Origin: Pseudomonas capsici | Lineage (GTDB): Bacteria > Pseudomonadota > Gammaproteobacteria > Pseudomonadales > Pseudomonadaceae | Direction: 5' to 3' | DNA length: 64,000 bases | Assembly (NCBI RefSeq): GCF_017165765.1 | Contig: NZ_JAFGZD010000006.1 | Location: 278,581 to 342,580, forward strand | Part shown: positions 7,981-16,461 of the stretch, piece after piece | How the letters are laid out: every line of letters starts with the position of its first letter | Numbering within the stretch: position 1 is the first letter of the stretch | Position numbers and translations under genes: made by a program | The notes under the pieces: model-generated | Told to the model about the DNA's origin: nothing | What the model saw: only the letters and a program-made list of their open reading frames with translations | Databases searched by the model: none

Positions 7981-9309
7981 ATGATCAACACCCAAACCAA
8001 CCCCGTCGCCCGGGCCGCCCGGGCGGGCATCGGCGAAAAGATTCGTGGCGCCATGGCCGTGGGCAAGACCCGCTGGGGCATGCTCGCCCTGGTGTTCTTT
8101 GCCACCACCCTGAATTACATCGACCGCGCAGCCCTTGGTGTCATGCAGCCGATCCTGGCCAAGGAAATGAGCTGGACGGCGATGGACTACGCCAACATCA
8201 ACTTCTGGTTCCAGGTCGGCTATGCGGTGGGTTTCGTGCTGCAAGGCCGGTTCATTGACCGGGTCGGCGTCAAGCGCGCCTTTTTCCTGGCCGTGCTGCT
8301 CTGGAGCCTGGCCACCGGTGCCCACGGCCTGGCGACTTCCGCTGCCGGCTTCATGGTCTGCCGCTTCATTCTGGGCCTGACCGAAGCCGCCAACTACCCG
8401 GCCTGCGTCAAGACCACACGCCTGTGGTTCCCGGCCGGGGAACGTGCAGTGGCCACCGGCATCTTCAACGCCGGGACCAACGTCGGTGCCATGCTGACCC
8501 CTGCCCTGCTGCCATTGATCCTGACCGTCTGGGGCTGGCAGGCCGCGTTCGTGGCCATGGGCTCGCTCGGTCTGTTCTGGGTCATCATCTGGCGCCTGAA
8601 GTACTACAACCCCGAAGAACACCCGACCCTGCGCAAGAGTGAGCTGGACTACATCAACCAGGAAGCCGAGCCGGAACCGGTCAAGGTGCCTTTCTCGCAG
8701 ATCCTGAAAATGCGCGGCACCTGGGCATTCGCCGTGGCTTATTCGCTGACAGCGCCCGTGTTCTGGTTCTACCTGTACTGGCTGCCGCCGTTTCTCAATC
8801 AGCAGTACAACCTGGGGATCAGCGTCACGCAAATGGGTATTCCGCTGATCCTGATCTGGCTGACCGCCGACGTCGGCAGCGTCGGTGGCGGCATCCTGTC
8901 CTCGTGGCTGATCGGCCGCGGCGTACGGGCAACCACGGCACGCCTGATCTCGATGCTGATCTTTGCCCTGACCATCTGCAGCGTGATCTTTGCTGCCAAT
9001 GCCAGCGGACTGTGGATTGCGGTACTGGCCATTTCGTTAGCAGTCGGTGCGCATCAGGCCTGGACGGCGAATATCTGGAGCCTGGTGATGGACTACACGC
9101 CCAAGCACATGATGAGCACCGTATTCGGCTTCGGCGGGATGTGTGCGGCGATCGGCGGGATGTTCATGACCCAACTGGTCGGCGCGGTTCTGACGGCCAC
9201 CAATAACAACTACAACGTGCTGTTCACCATGATCCCGGCGATGTACTTCATTGCCCTGACCTGGATGTTCTTCATGGCACCACGCAAGGTGCCGAAGATC
9301 AGCGAGTAA
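7981..9309 (+). CDS. MFS transporter (ACS family), probable quinate/shikimate importer
   Basis: A 442-residue inner-membrane permease with about 12 hydrophobic segments, starting with LALVFFATTLNYIDRAALGV near residues 36-55. That stretch is typical of the anion:cation symporter family of hexuronate and aromatic-acid carriers. The loop-2 signature appears as GRFIDRVGVKRAF. The cytoplasmic N-terminus is about 35 residues. Placement opposite quiC1 and next to the dehydrogenase makes quinate or shikimate the likely substrate, by inference. No strong Shine-Dalgarno sequence precedes the ATG; GGTTAGAACAT directly before it repeats part of the site at 10373-10383 on the other strand. Confidence 0.82.
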   Translation: MINTQTNPVARAARAGIGEKIRGAMAVGKTRWGMLALVFFATTLNYIDRAALGVMQPILAKEMSWTAMDYANINFWFQVGYAVGFVLQGRFIDRVGVKRAFFLAVLLWSLATGAHGLATSAAGFMVCRFILGLTEAANYPACVKTTRLWFPAGERAVATGIFNAGTNVGAMLTPALLPLILTVWGWQAAFVAMGSLGLFWVIIWRLKYYNPEEHPTLRKSELDYINQEAEPEPVKVPFSQILKMRGTWAFAVAYSLTAPVFWFYLYWLPPFLNQQYNLGISVTQMGIPLILIWLTADVGSVGGGILSSWLIGRGVRATTARLISMLIFALTICSVIFAANASGLWIAVLAISLAVGAHQAWTANIWSLVMDYTPKHMMSTVFGFGGMCAAIGGMFMTQLVGAVLTATNNNYNVLFTMIPAMYFIALTWMFFMAPRKVPKISE

Positions 9310-9319
9310 CAGAACTGTG

Positions 9320-9372
9320 CGGGAGGCAGCTTGCTGGCGAATACGGCTTTTTCGCCAGCAGGCTGCCTCCCG
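9320..9372. repeat. REP inverted pair (BIME) between convergent genes
   Basis: Arms of about 22 bp containing GGGAGGCAGCTTGCTGGCGA and its complement, with one mismatch, enclose a spacer of about 9 bases. The same unit recurs near 30398, 50663 and 55866. It may also work as a bidirectional transcription stop between the MFS and DMT genes. Confidence 0.85.
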
Positions 9373-9375
9373 ATT

Positions 9376-10260
9376 TCACCCCTTGTTGCGCTGCTGCCAT
9401 GCCGCAGCAAGCCCGCTCAGACAGATGATCACGATGCCGACCTGCGCAGTGGGTGAAGGCATATGATCGAAGACCAGAAACCCCAGAAAGCCCGCAAAGA
9501 CAATCTGGCAGTAACTGAACGGCGCCAGGATGGCCGGTGCGGTGAAGCGGAATGCCTGGGTCAGCAGCAAATGAGCGGACATCCCGCACGCCCCCAACGC
9601 CAATAGAAACGGCCAGTGCTTGAGTTCAGGCGTCTGCCAGAAAAACGGTACCAGTGCGCTCATCAGCAAGGTATTGAACAGGCCGGCAAAGAAGTTGCTG
9701 GTCGTCGGACTGTCGTACGGGCTGACCAGACGAGTCAGCAGTTGATAGATCGCAAAGCACAAGGCCGAAGACAGCGGTAGCAGAATTGCCGGTGTAAAGA
9801 GTTCACCGCCCGGGTGAATGATCACGATCACGCCGGAAAAACCCACCACCACCGCCAGCCATTGGCCTCGCGTGACACGCTCCTTCAACAGCGGCACCGA
9901 CAAGGCCGTGACCAGCAATGGCGCGAGAAAGTTGACCGCCGTGGCTTCAGCCTGGGGAATGAACATCAGGCTGCTGGTAAACAACAGACTGGTCCCCAGC
10001 AGAGCCAACGCACGCAAGACCTGATAACCCGGCCGCTTGGTGCGCAACACGCGCAATCCTGCCGACGGCACGAAGATGAACGCCATGAGCAGCGTATGGA
10101 CCAGATAGCGGGCCCAGACCACCAGAATGATCGGATAGAAGCCGGAAAGGTATTTGGAAAGCGTGTCATGGCTGGCGAACAGAAAGGTCGCCAACAGAAT
10201 CAGGCCAATTCCCTTGAGAGGTTGATTGACACCGGATAGCGGCGTGCTGGTAGTGCTCAT
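9376..10260 (-). CDS. EamA/DMT-superfamily transporter
   Basis: A 294-residue integral membrane protein with about ten hydrophobic segments arranged as two EamA repeats, the typical drug/metabolite exporter size. The first repeat opens with GIGLILLATFLFASHDTLSKYLS and contains the VWARYLVH helix common to EamA proteins. AAGGAAG 6 bases before the ATG at 10260 decides the start over an ATG at 10281. It is divergent from the porin gene across a region with a PcaR-like box, so it may belong to the aromatic-acid regulon. The substrate is unknown. Confidence 0.85.
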   Translation of the reverse strand: MSTTSTPLSGVNQPLKGIGLILLATFLFASHDTLSKYLSGFYPIILVVWARYLVHTLLMAFIFVPSAGLRVLRTKRPGYQVLRALALLGTSLLFTSSLMFIPQAEATAVNFLAPLLVTALSVPLLKERVTRGQWLAVVVGFSGVIVIIHPGGELFTPAILLPLSSALCFAIYQLLTRLVSPYDSPTTSNFFAGLFNTLLMSALVPFFWQTPELKHWPFLLALGACGMSAHLLLTQAFRFTAPAILAPFSYCQIVFAGFLGFLVFDHMPSPTAQVGIVIICLSGLAAAWQQRNKG

Positions 10261-10377
10261 CGGGCTTCCTTGTTCAGGCATGCAACTGAAGAATATTCAC
10301 GCGCCTCGGCAGCGGGCTCGCAATCATTGTTGAGTGGAGCATCGCAGGCAGTCATCGGGGCGTCTCGTTAAAATGTT

Positions 10378-10409
10378 CTAACCAGTTAATTCTTGGTCGA
10401 TAATCGCAC
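10378..10409. promoter_or_regulatory. Composite operator: CTAACCAGTTAA site plus PcaR-like box
   Basis: CTAACCAGTTAA (10378-10389) is followed after 5 bases by GGTCGATAATCGCAC (10395-10409), which matches the PcaR box at 14 of 15 positions. It sits between the divergent DMT transporter (start 10260) and porin (start 10503) genes and has the same order and nearly the same spacing as the site at 7516-7547. Confidence 0.6.
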
Positions 10410-10502
10410 AGAATAGTATTTTTCCAATTGCAGACGCTTCTTTGGTCTTTACTATCAGAGCCAGTTGTACTGCCCACATAATGATAAGAAGGCTCCTACC
10501 TC

Positions 10503-11759
10503 ATGCGCTTGAAATCCAACTGCAAAATTCTTTGCGGCTTTTCTGCGGCTATCACAGCCACCCTCGCTCCCACCCTTACCCAGGCCGCCGGCTTCGTCGA
10601 TGACGCCAAGGTGGGCTTGAACCTACGCAACTTCTTTATCAACCGCAACTTCGTCGACCCGGACAACGCCCAGAACGGTGCCCAGGAATGGACCCAGAAC
10701 TTCATTCTCGACGCTCGCTCCGGCTTCACCCAGGGCACCGTCGGCTTTGGTGTCGATGTACTGGGGCTCTACTCCCTCAAGCTTGACGGTGGCAAAGGTT
10801 CGGGCGGTACACAACTGTTGCCGATTCATGATGATGGACGCCCTGCCGATGACTTCGGACGACTGGGCGTCGCGGCCAAGGCACGCTTTTCCAAGACCGA
10901 GCTGAAAGTCGGAGAATGGATGCCGGTGCTGCCCATCCTGCGTTCCGACGACGGACGTTCGTTGCCACAGACCTTCCGTGGCGGACAGATCACCTCCAAG
11001 GAAATCGACGGCCTGACACTCTACGGCGGCCAGTTCCGCGCCAACAGCCCGCGCAACGATGCAAGCATGGAAGACATGTCGATGCAGGGTCGCGGAGCCT
11101 TTACCTCCGACCGCTTCAACTTCGGCGGTGGCGAATACACCTTCAATGAAAAACGCACCCTGGTCGGCCTCTGGTACGCCCAGCTCGAAGATATCTACCA
11201 GCAGCAGTACCTCAACGTGGTCCACAGCCAGCCGCTGGGCCAATGGGTACTGGGCGCCAACCTCGGTTACTTCAACGGCAAGGATGACGGTCGATCACTG
11301 GCCGGCGACATGGACAACAAGACCTGGTCGGCCATGCTTTCAGCCCGCTATGGCGGCAGCACCTTTTACCTGGGTCTGCAGAAAGTCAGCGGCGACAGCG
11401 CCTGGATGCGGGTCAATGGCACCAGTGGCGGCACCCTGGCCAACGACAGCTACAACTCCAGTTTCGAGAACGCCAAGGAGCGATCCTGGCAGTTGCGCCA
11501 TGACTACGACTTTGCCGCCATCGGCGTGCCCGGCCTGACCCTGATGAACCGCTATATCAGTGGTGAAAACGTGCATACCGGCACCATCACCAATGGCGAA
11601 GAATGGGCCAGGGAATCGGAGCTGGCCTATGTCTTCCAGAGCGGTTCGTTCAAGAACCTGTCCGTCAAATGGCGCAACTCCAGCATGCGTCGTGACTACA
11701 GCACCAACCAGTTCGACGAGAACCGGCTGATCGTCAGCTATCCGCTGTCATTGCTCTGA
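10503..11759 (+). CDS. OprD-family outer-membrane porin (OccK/OpdK-like)
   Basis: A 418-residue outer-membrane channel. A signal peptide of about 28 residues ends TLTQA, and the mature protein begins AGFVDDAKVGLNLRNFF, the standard OprD-family start. Alternating beta strands and a C-terminal LIVSYPLSLL strand fit an 18-strand barrel. Family members of the OccK branch take up aromatic and cyclic carboxylates such as vanillate or benzoate. With the PcaR-like box upstream and the pca cluster next door, uptake of quinate or an aromatic acid is a reasonable inference. An intrinsic terminator follows the stop. Confidence 0.87.
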   Translation: MRLKSNCKILCGFSAAITATLAPTLTQAAGFVDDAKVGLNLRNFFINRNFVDPDNAQNGAQEWTQNFILDARSGFTQGTVGFGVDVLGLYSLKLDGGKGSGGTQLLPIHDDGRPADDFGRLGVAAKARFSKTELKVGEWMPVLPILRSDDGRSLPQTFRGGQITSKEIDGLTLYGGQFRANSPRNDASMEDMSMQGRGAFTSDRFNFGGGEYTFNEKRTLVGLWYAQLEDIYQQQYLNVVHSQPLGQWVLGANLGYFNGKDDGRSLAGDMDNKTWSAMLSARYGGSTFYLGLQKVSGDSAWMRVNGTSGGTLANDSYNSSFENAKERSWQLRHDYDFAAIGVPGLTLMNRYISGENVHTGTITNGEEWARESELAYVFQSGSFKNLSVKWRNSSMRRDYSTNQFDENRLIVSYPLSLL

Positions 11760-11767
11760 CAGACAAA

Positions 11768-11795
11768 GGCCGCCAGGGAAACCTCTGGCGGCCTT
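11768..11795. terminator. Terminator between the porin and pcaC genes
   Basis: A 9-bp stem GGCCGCCAG (11768-11776) pairs with CTGGCGGCC (11785-11793). The short T run is modest on both sides, so it may serve the two convergent transcripts. Confidence 0.75.
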
Positions 11796-11809
11796 CCATG
11801 AGCCCGCAA

Positions 11810-12208
11810 TCAAGCCTTGTTCAACGACTCCACACCCATCTCGTCCCATACCTCTTCAGCCAGATGGAAAGTCGCATTGGCTGCCGGAATCCCGCAATAG
11901 ATCGCACTCTGCATCAGCACTTCCTTGATCTCGTCACGGGTCACGCCGTTGTTTCTGGCGGCCTTGAGATGCAGACGCAGCTCTCCTTCGCGATTCATGC
12001 CGATCAGCATGGCGATGGTAATCAGGCTGCGGGTATGCCGCGGCAGGCCCGGGCGCGTCCAGATATCGCCCCAGGCATGACGGGTGATCATTTCCTGAAA
12101 CTCTTCGTTGAACGGCGTCAGTTTTTTCAGGCTGTTATCGACATGGACATCGCCCAGCACCGCACGACGAACCTGCATGCCGGCCTGATAGCGTTCTTCT
12201 TCGTTCAT
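11810..12208 (-). CDS. pcaC: 4-carboxymuconolactone decarboxylase
   Basis: PcaC decarboxylates 4-carboxymuconolactone to 3-oxoadipate enol-lactone in the protocatechuate branch of the beta-ketoadipate pathway. The 132-residue protein has the CMD-family core, with TRPGLPRHTRSLITIAML near residues 50-67 and AIYCGIPAANATFHLAEEV near 102-120. Its ATG overlaps the pcaB stop by 4 bases (ATGA), so translation is coupled. In many Pseudomonas pcaD lies between pcaB and pcaC; here there is no room for it. Confidence 0.94.
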   Translation of the reverse strand: MNEEERYQAGMQVRRAVLGDVHVDNSLKKLTPFNEEFQEMITRHAWGDIWTRPGLPRHTRSLITIAMLIGMNREGELRLHLKAARNNGVTRDEIKEVLMQSAIYCGIPAANATFHLAEEVWDEMGVESLNKA

Positions 12209-13566
12209 TGCTTGATCCTTGTGTGTTCGGCCACGGCACGTTCGACCCAGAGTCGGGCCTGACCAAGGTAATGGGCCGGATCGAGGAGGCGATCCAGCTC
12301 CGTGGATGACAATTGAGCAGTGACTTGCGGGTCCTCGCCCAGTACCTGACGCAGATGCACGCCCTGCTGCACTGCTCGCCGGCAGTTCTGCTCGACCAGA
12401 TGATGCGCGGCGTCTCGTCCGATGCGTCGGGAAAGTTCGATGCTGACGGCTTCGGCCAGCACCAGCCCACGGGTGGAATCCAGATTCGTCAGCATGCGCG
12501 ATTCATCGACTTCCAGATCCGGCACAACCTGCAAGGCCTGCTGCAATGAACCGGACACCAGGCAGCAGAGTTCCGGCAGGGTTTCCCATTCCGCATGCCA
12601 CAGGCCCAGACTGCGTTCGTGCTCCTGAGGCATGGCGGTAAACATTGTGGCGACCAGCCCCGGCGCACGAGTCGCCGCGCCGATCATCACCGCAGCGCCC
12701 ACCGGGTTGCGTTTGTGGGGCATGGTCGAAGAACCGCCCTTACCTGCCGCCGCGGGCTCGAATACTTCGCCCACTTCGGTCTGCATCAACAGGCTGATGT
12801 CCCGCCCCATCTTGCCCAGGCTGCCAGCGATCATGCCAAGCAGGCTGGCGAACTCCACCAGCCTGTCACGCTGGGTATGCCAGGGCTGCTCGGGCACGTT
12901 CAACTGCAACTCTTCTGCAAGGGCCTCGGTCACCGTAAAAGCCTGATCGCCCAGGGCGGCCAGACTGCCGGAAGCACCACCGAACTGCAGACACAACAGG
13001 CGCGGCCGGATCTCTGCCAGTCGCTGACGATGACGTGTGACCGCTCCTAACCAGCCGGCGATTTTCATGCCCAGTGTCACCGGCGTCGCCTGTTGCAGCC
13101 AGGTTCGTCCAGCCAGTGGCGTCTGCACATGACGCCGGGCCTGCACGGCAAGTGCGTCGGCCAGTTGCTGCAGATCGCACTCCAGCAATTCGAGGGCTTG
13201 ACGCACCTGCAGGATAAGCCCGGTGTCCATCACATCCTGGCTGGTGGCGCCCATGTGCACGTAACGTTCGGCTTCAGGGTTGCGCCGGGCAATCTGCTTG
13301 CCCAGCGCCTTGACCAGTGGAATCGCCGAGTTGCCCGCATTACCGATTGCAACAGCCAGCGCATCGAAATCGAACAACTCCGCTCGGCAGCTTTCTCCGA
13401 TATCGGCCACCACCTCTCCGGGAATCATCCCGACACGGGCCTGAGCCCTGGCCAGTGCAGCCTCGAAATCCAGCATGCCCTGCACTCGCCCGGCATCGCA
13501 GAACACCTCGCGCATCGGGGCCTGGGTGAAATAGGCATCGAAAAGTTGATTGCTCGGTCTGTTCAC
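12205..13566 (-). CDS. pcaB: 3-carboxy-cis,cis-muconate cycloisomerase
   Basis: PcaB lactonises 3-carboxy-cis,cis-muconate to 4-carboxymuconolactone. The 453-residue product belongs to the fumarase/aspartase superfamily and has its signature GGSSTMPHKRNP near residue 278, with the conserved MGATSQDVMDTG near residue 107. The start is GTG at 13566 with GGAG about 8 bases upstream. It lies 21 bases after pcaK and overlaps pcaC by 4 bases. The gene belongs to the leftward pcaHG-K-B-C block. Confidence 0.94.
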   Translation of the reverse strand: MNRPSNQLFDAYFTQAPMREVFCDAGRVQGMLDFEAALARAQARVGMIPGEVVADIGESCRAELFDFDALAVAIGNAGNSAIPLVKALGKQIARRNPEAERYVHMGATSQDVMDTGLILQVRQALELLECDLQQLADALAVQARRHVQTPLAGRTWLQQATPVTLGMKIAGWLGAVTRHRQRLAEIRPRLLCLQFGGASGSLAALGDQAFTVTEALAEELQLNVPEQPWHTQRDRLVEFASLLGMIAGSLGKMGRDISLLMQTEVGEVFEPAAAGKGGSSTMPHKRNPVGAAVMIGAATRAPGLVATMFTAMPQEHERSLGLWHAEWETLPELCCLVSGSLQQALQVVPDLEVDESRMLTNLDSTRGLVLAEAVSIELSRRIGRDAAHHLVEQNCRRAVQQGVHLRQVLGEDPQVTAQLSSTELDRLLDPAHYLGQARLWVERAVAEHTRIKQ

Positions 13567-13587
13567 ATCACCGCTCCAGATAAAAAA

Positions 13588-14937
13588 TCAGGTGGCATCC
13601 GCATGGCTGACCCAACCCTTGATCAACACTGCAGATGCGGCCAGGGCTGCCGGAATCACCAGCGCGGTCAGGACCTGCTCGAAACTCCAGCCCAGCCCAA
13701 GCAAGGTAGCACCGGCCCAGGCACCGAGAATCGCACCAAAGCGCCCGATGCCCAGCATCCAGGAAACGCCCGTGGCGCGACCCTGAGTCGGATAGAAGCG
13801 TGCCGCCAGTGAAGGCATCGCCGATTGCGCGCCATTGATGCACATGCCAGCCATGAGCACGAGGGTCGCCAGCAGCGCAACGTTGTGCATGCTCTGGCCG
13901 ACCAGCCAGGCGAAGACACCGGCCAGCGCATAGGCTACGCCAATCACTTTATGCGGGTTGAAACGGTCCATGGCCCAACCGACGCCCACGGCACTGAGCA
14001 CACCGCCAAACTGGAACAGGGCACCAATGAATGCCGACTGCTCCATGCTCGCACCGCTGTCGCGCATCAGGGTCGGCAGCCAGCTGGTCAGCAGATAAAC
14101 GATTACCAGCCCCATGAAATAGGTCAGCCACAACAACAGGGTTCCGGTGCTATAGGTGCCGGAAAAAATCACCTTCAGCACATTGCGGCTGCTGACGGTC
14201 TTTTGCTCCGGGACACTGAAATCCCTGGCTGTCGCCACCTCGGACGGCGCGATGGGTGCCAGCACCTTGCGAATCCGCTCGGCACCGCGATTGCGTACCA
14301 CCAGAAAGCGCGCCGACTCCGGCAACCAGGCCATCAGCACCACCGCCAGCAGCAACGGCAGGATGCCGCCGAGCATCAGCAGGCTGTGCCAACCCAGGCT
14401 GGGGATCATCTTCGCCGATACAAAACCTCCGCACGCCATTCCCAGATTGAACCCGCAGAACATGCTGGTGACCAGCAAGGACTTGAGACGCTCGGGCGTG
14501 TACTCGGACAGCAGCGTAGTGGCGTTGGGCATTGCAGCACCGAGCCCCAGACCGGTCAGCAGACGCAGCACCAGCAACTGATCGATATTGGTGCTGTAGG
14601 CCGAAGCCAGACTGAACAGGCCGAACACGAACACCGCGACCACCAGCACCACTTTGCGTCCGAACCTGTCGGCCAGCGGCCCGGAACCTAATGCGCCGAA
14701 GACCATGCCGATCAGGGCAGCGCTCATCACCGGCCCGAGGCTGGCCCGGTCGATGCCCCAGTCCTGACTCAACGCCGGAGCGATAAAGCCCATGGCTGCG
14801 GTATCCAGCCCATCGAGAAAGACGATCAGAAAGCACAACGCAACAATCCGCCATTGATACCGGGACAGCGGCTGACTGTTGATAAAGACCTGCACGTCGA
14901 GCGTGCCCGTAACGGACTCGCGAGCTGAAAGCGTCAT
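13588..14937 (-). CDS. pcaK: 4-hydroxybenzoate/protocatechuate transporter PcaK
   Basis: A 449-residue MFS permease of the aromatic acid:H+ symporter family in the inner membrane. The first transmembrane helix carries the family motif DGLDTAAMGF (DGxD, near residues 42-51), and the loop after helix 2 has GPLADRFGRKVVL. The N-terminal 25 residues are cytoplasmic. The start ATG at 14937 has AAAAGGAAA upstream, with an A-rich Crc/Hfq-type motif immediately before it. It is separated from pcaG by 72 bases containing a small hairpin. Confidence 0.92.
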   Translation of the reverse strand: MTLSARESVTGTLDVQVFINSQPLSRYQWRIVALCFLIVFLDGLDTAAMGFIAPALSQDWGIDRASLGPVMSAALIGMVFGALGSGPLADRFGRKVVLVVAVFVFGLFSLASAYSTNIDQLLVLRLLTGLGLGAAMPNATTLLSEYTPERLKSLLVTSMFCGFNLGMACGGFVSAKMIPSLGWHSLLMLGGILPLLLAVVLMAWLPESARFLVVRNRGAERIRKVLAPIAPSEVATARDFSVPEQKTVSSRNVLKVIFSGTYSTGTLLLWLTYFMGLVIVYLLTSWLPTLMRDSGASMEQSAFIGALFQFGGVLSAVGVGWAMDRFNPHKVIGVAYALAGVFAWLVGQSMHNVALLATLVLMAGMCINGAQSAMPSLAARFYPTQGRATGVSWMLGIGRFGAILGAWAGATLLGLGWSFEQVLTALVIPAALAASAVLIKGWVSHADAT

Positions 14938-14949
14938 GGATGTTTCCTT

Positions 14950-14957
14950 TTATTTTT
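14950..14957 (-). promoter_or_regulatory. Crc/Hfq catabolite-activity motif at the pcaK ribosome site
   Basis: On the coding strand the sequence reads AAAAATAA, fitting AANAANAA, directly upstream of the AAAAGGAAA ribosome-binding region of pcaK. In Pseudomonas such motifs bind Hfq with Crc to block translation when better carbon sources are present. The match is short, so this is suggestive only. Confidence 0.45.
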
Positions 14958-14964
14958 ATAAGGT

Positions 14965-14982
14965 CGCCAGCCAATGCTGGCG
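14965..14982. other. Intercistronic hairpin between pcaG and pcaK
   Basis: CGCCAGC and GCTGGCG form a 7-bp stem around a CAAT loop. No T run follows on the coding strand, so it is more likely an mRNA processing or stability element than a terminator. Confidence 0.5.
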
Positions 14983-15009
14983 CCATGCAACGCACGCAAT
15001 GACGACTTG

Positions 15010-15612
15010 TTAAAAGTCGAAAAACACCGTTTCGTTCTCGCCCTGAATCCGGATATCGAAGCGATAGGCAAGTTGACCATCGACACTGCAACGCCGCGCA
15101 ATCAGGGTTTCGCGGCGTGGCGGCTGCTCGATCAGGTTCAGTACCGGATCGACCGCATTGGCCTGAGGCTCATCATCGAAATACAGCCGCGTCTGCAAGT
15201 GGATATTGATTCCCCGGGCAAACAGCGAAACATTGATATGGGCCGCCATCGGCACTCCGGCAGCGTTGTTCACGACACCCGGTTTGATTGTCTTGAGCGT
15301 CCACAGACCATCGTCCCCCGTCGCGGTGCGACCGAAACCGTTGAAGGGTTTCTCATCCCCATAAACGCTGTCATAGACGCCATTGTGGTCGGCCTGCCAG
15401 AACTCCAGAAAGGCATCGCGGATCAGATGACCATTGCCGTCATAGACATTCCCCAGCAACAGGATGTGTTCGCCCGGCGCGCCGGGTTTGGCCATCTCGT
15501 TCCAGATCTCCAGCTCGCGGGTCGGGTTACCGGCTATTTCCAGCGCCAGACCGATATGCACGTAGGGGCCAGCGGTTTGCGAAGGTGTTTCCTGCAACAG
15601 TTGAACGGGCAT
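15010..15612 (-). CDS. pcaG: Protocatechuate 3,4-dioxygenase alpha subunit
   Basis: PcaG is the alpha chain of the intradiol dioxygenase that opens protocatechuate to 3-carboxy-cis,cis-muconate. The 200-residue product has the N-terminus ETPSQTAGPYVHIGLA and the central FWQADHNGVYDS segment typical of alpha chains. It lacks the paired iron histidines, as expected, because the metal is held by the beta chain. GGAGG lies 6 bases before its ATG and 12 bases separate it from the pcaH stop, so the two subunits are made from one message. Confidence 0.95.
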   Translation of the reverse strand: MPVQLLQETPSQTAGPYVHIGLALEIAGNPTRELEIWNEMAKPGAPGEHILLLGNVYDGNGHLIRDAFLEFWQADHNGVYDSVYGDEKPFNGFGRTATGDDGLWTLKTIKPGVVNNAAGVPMAAHINVSLFARGINIHLQTRLYFDDEPQANAVDPVLNLIEQPPRRETLIARRCSVDGQLAYRFDIRIQGENETVFFDF

Positions 15613-15624
15613 GTCGAAACCTCC

Positions 15625-16344
15625 TCAGCAGTTTTCAAAGTGAGTCTTGCGCTGGCCGCGCAGAACGATATCAAAGCGATAAGCCAGACAATCCATCGGA
15701 TTGCCCATGCCAAGGTCAAGCCTGGCAATCAGACTCTGAACCGCATCGGGGTTGGCAATCGATTTGACGATCGGGCAGATCGGGATCAACGGATCGCCCT
15801 CGAAATACAGTTGCGTGATCAGGCGCGTGGCAATCGACGGGCCGCTGACCGACACATGGATATGCGCAGGACGCCAGTCGTTTGGACCATTGCGCCATGG
15901 GTACGGGCCAGGTTTGACGGTGCGGAAACTATAATTGCCTTCGCTGTCGGTAAGAGTCCGTCCGACGCCACCGAAATTGGGGTCGATGGGGGCCAGATAG
16001 CTGTCGCGCTTGTGGCGATAGCGGCCACCGGCGTTGGCTTGCCAGATCTCCACCAGCGTATGCGGAACCGGTTTGCCGTACTGATCGCAGACCCGGCCGG
16101 TCAGGATGATCCGCTCACCGATGGGCAGGCCGCCATGGTTGAAGTTGAGCAGCAGATCGTTGTCATGCTGGCCGAACTTCAGGTGCGAAAAGTCGGGGCC
16201 ACTGGCTTCGGAAACCGATTGCGGAATGCTGACCAGGGCCTGGCGCGGAGAGCGCAGGATCGAGGTCTTGTAATCAGGGGTCAGGGCTTTGGGATGCCAG
16301 TTGCGATCCCGAATGACGAAGCGGCTATTGTCCGCGACAGACAT
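15625..16344 (-). CDS. pcaH: Protocatechuate 3,4-dioxygenase beta subunit (iron-binding)
   Basis: PcaH carries the non-haem ferric site of protocatechuate 3,4-dioxygenase. The 239-residue product shows the iron ligands: Tyr in GGRYRHKRD, Tyr in [10 protein letters not shown], and the two His of RPAHIHVSV. The intradiol signature region [11 protein letters not shown] is present. The ATG at 16344 has AAGGAG about 7 bases upstream, which decides it over in-frame upstream codons. The leader holds an AAGAACAA Crc/Hfq motif, a 9-bp hairpin and, further up, the PcaQ box. Confidence 0.96.
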   Translation of the reverse strand: MSVADNSRFVIRDRNWHPKALTPDYKTSILRSPRQALVSIPQSVSEASGPDFSHLKFGQHDNDLLLNFNHGGLPIGERIILTGRVCDQYGKPVPHTLVEIWQANAGGRYRHKRDSYLAPIDPNFGGVGRTLTDSEGNYSFRTVKPGPYPWRNGPNDWRPAHIHVSVSGPSIATRLITQLYFEGDPLIPICPIVKSIANPDAVQSLIARLDLGMGNPMDCLAYRFDIVLRGQRKTHFENC

Positions 16345-16354
16345 GGCGTTCTCC

Positions 16355-16362
16355 TTGTTCTT
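16355..16362 (-). promoter_or_regulatory. Crc/Hfq catabolite-activity motif at the pcaH ribosome site
   Basis: On the coding strand AAGAACAA, an exact AANAANAA match, adjoins the Shine-Dalgarno AAGGAG of pcaH. The position is the one where Hfq/Crc normally blocks ribosome entry in Pseudomonas catabolic genes. Confidence 0.5.
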
Positions 16363-16372
16363 TTTATGGAGG

Positions 16373-16395
16373 GCGCAAGTGTCCATCACTTGCGC
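16373..16395. other. Hairpin in the pcaH leader
   Basis: GCGCAAGTG and CACTTGCGC form a perfect 9-bp stem with a 5-base loop. It lies between the PcaQ box and the pcaH start and, if transcription starts about 60 bases from the box, would be at the extreme 5' end of the pcaHG message. Confidence 0.55.
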
Positions 16396-16461
16396 TGCAG
16401 GCTGCGGCGAAGTGTCGCGCGGGAGAACCAAGGTGGAAAATTGAAAAAAACCGCACCATCC

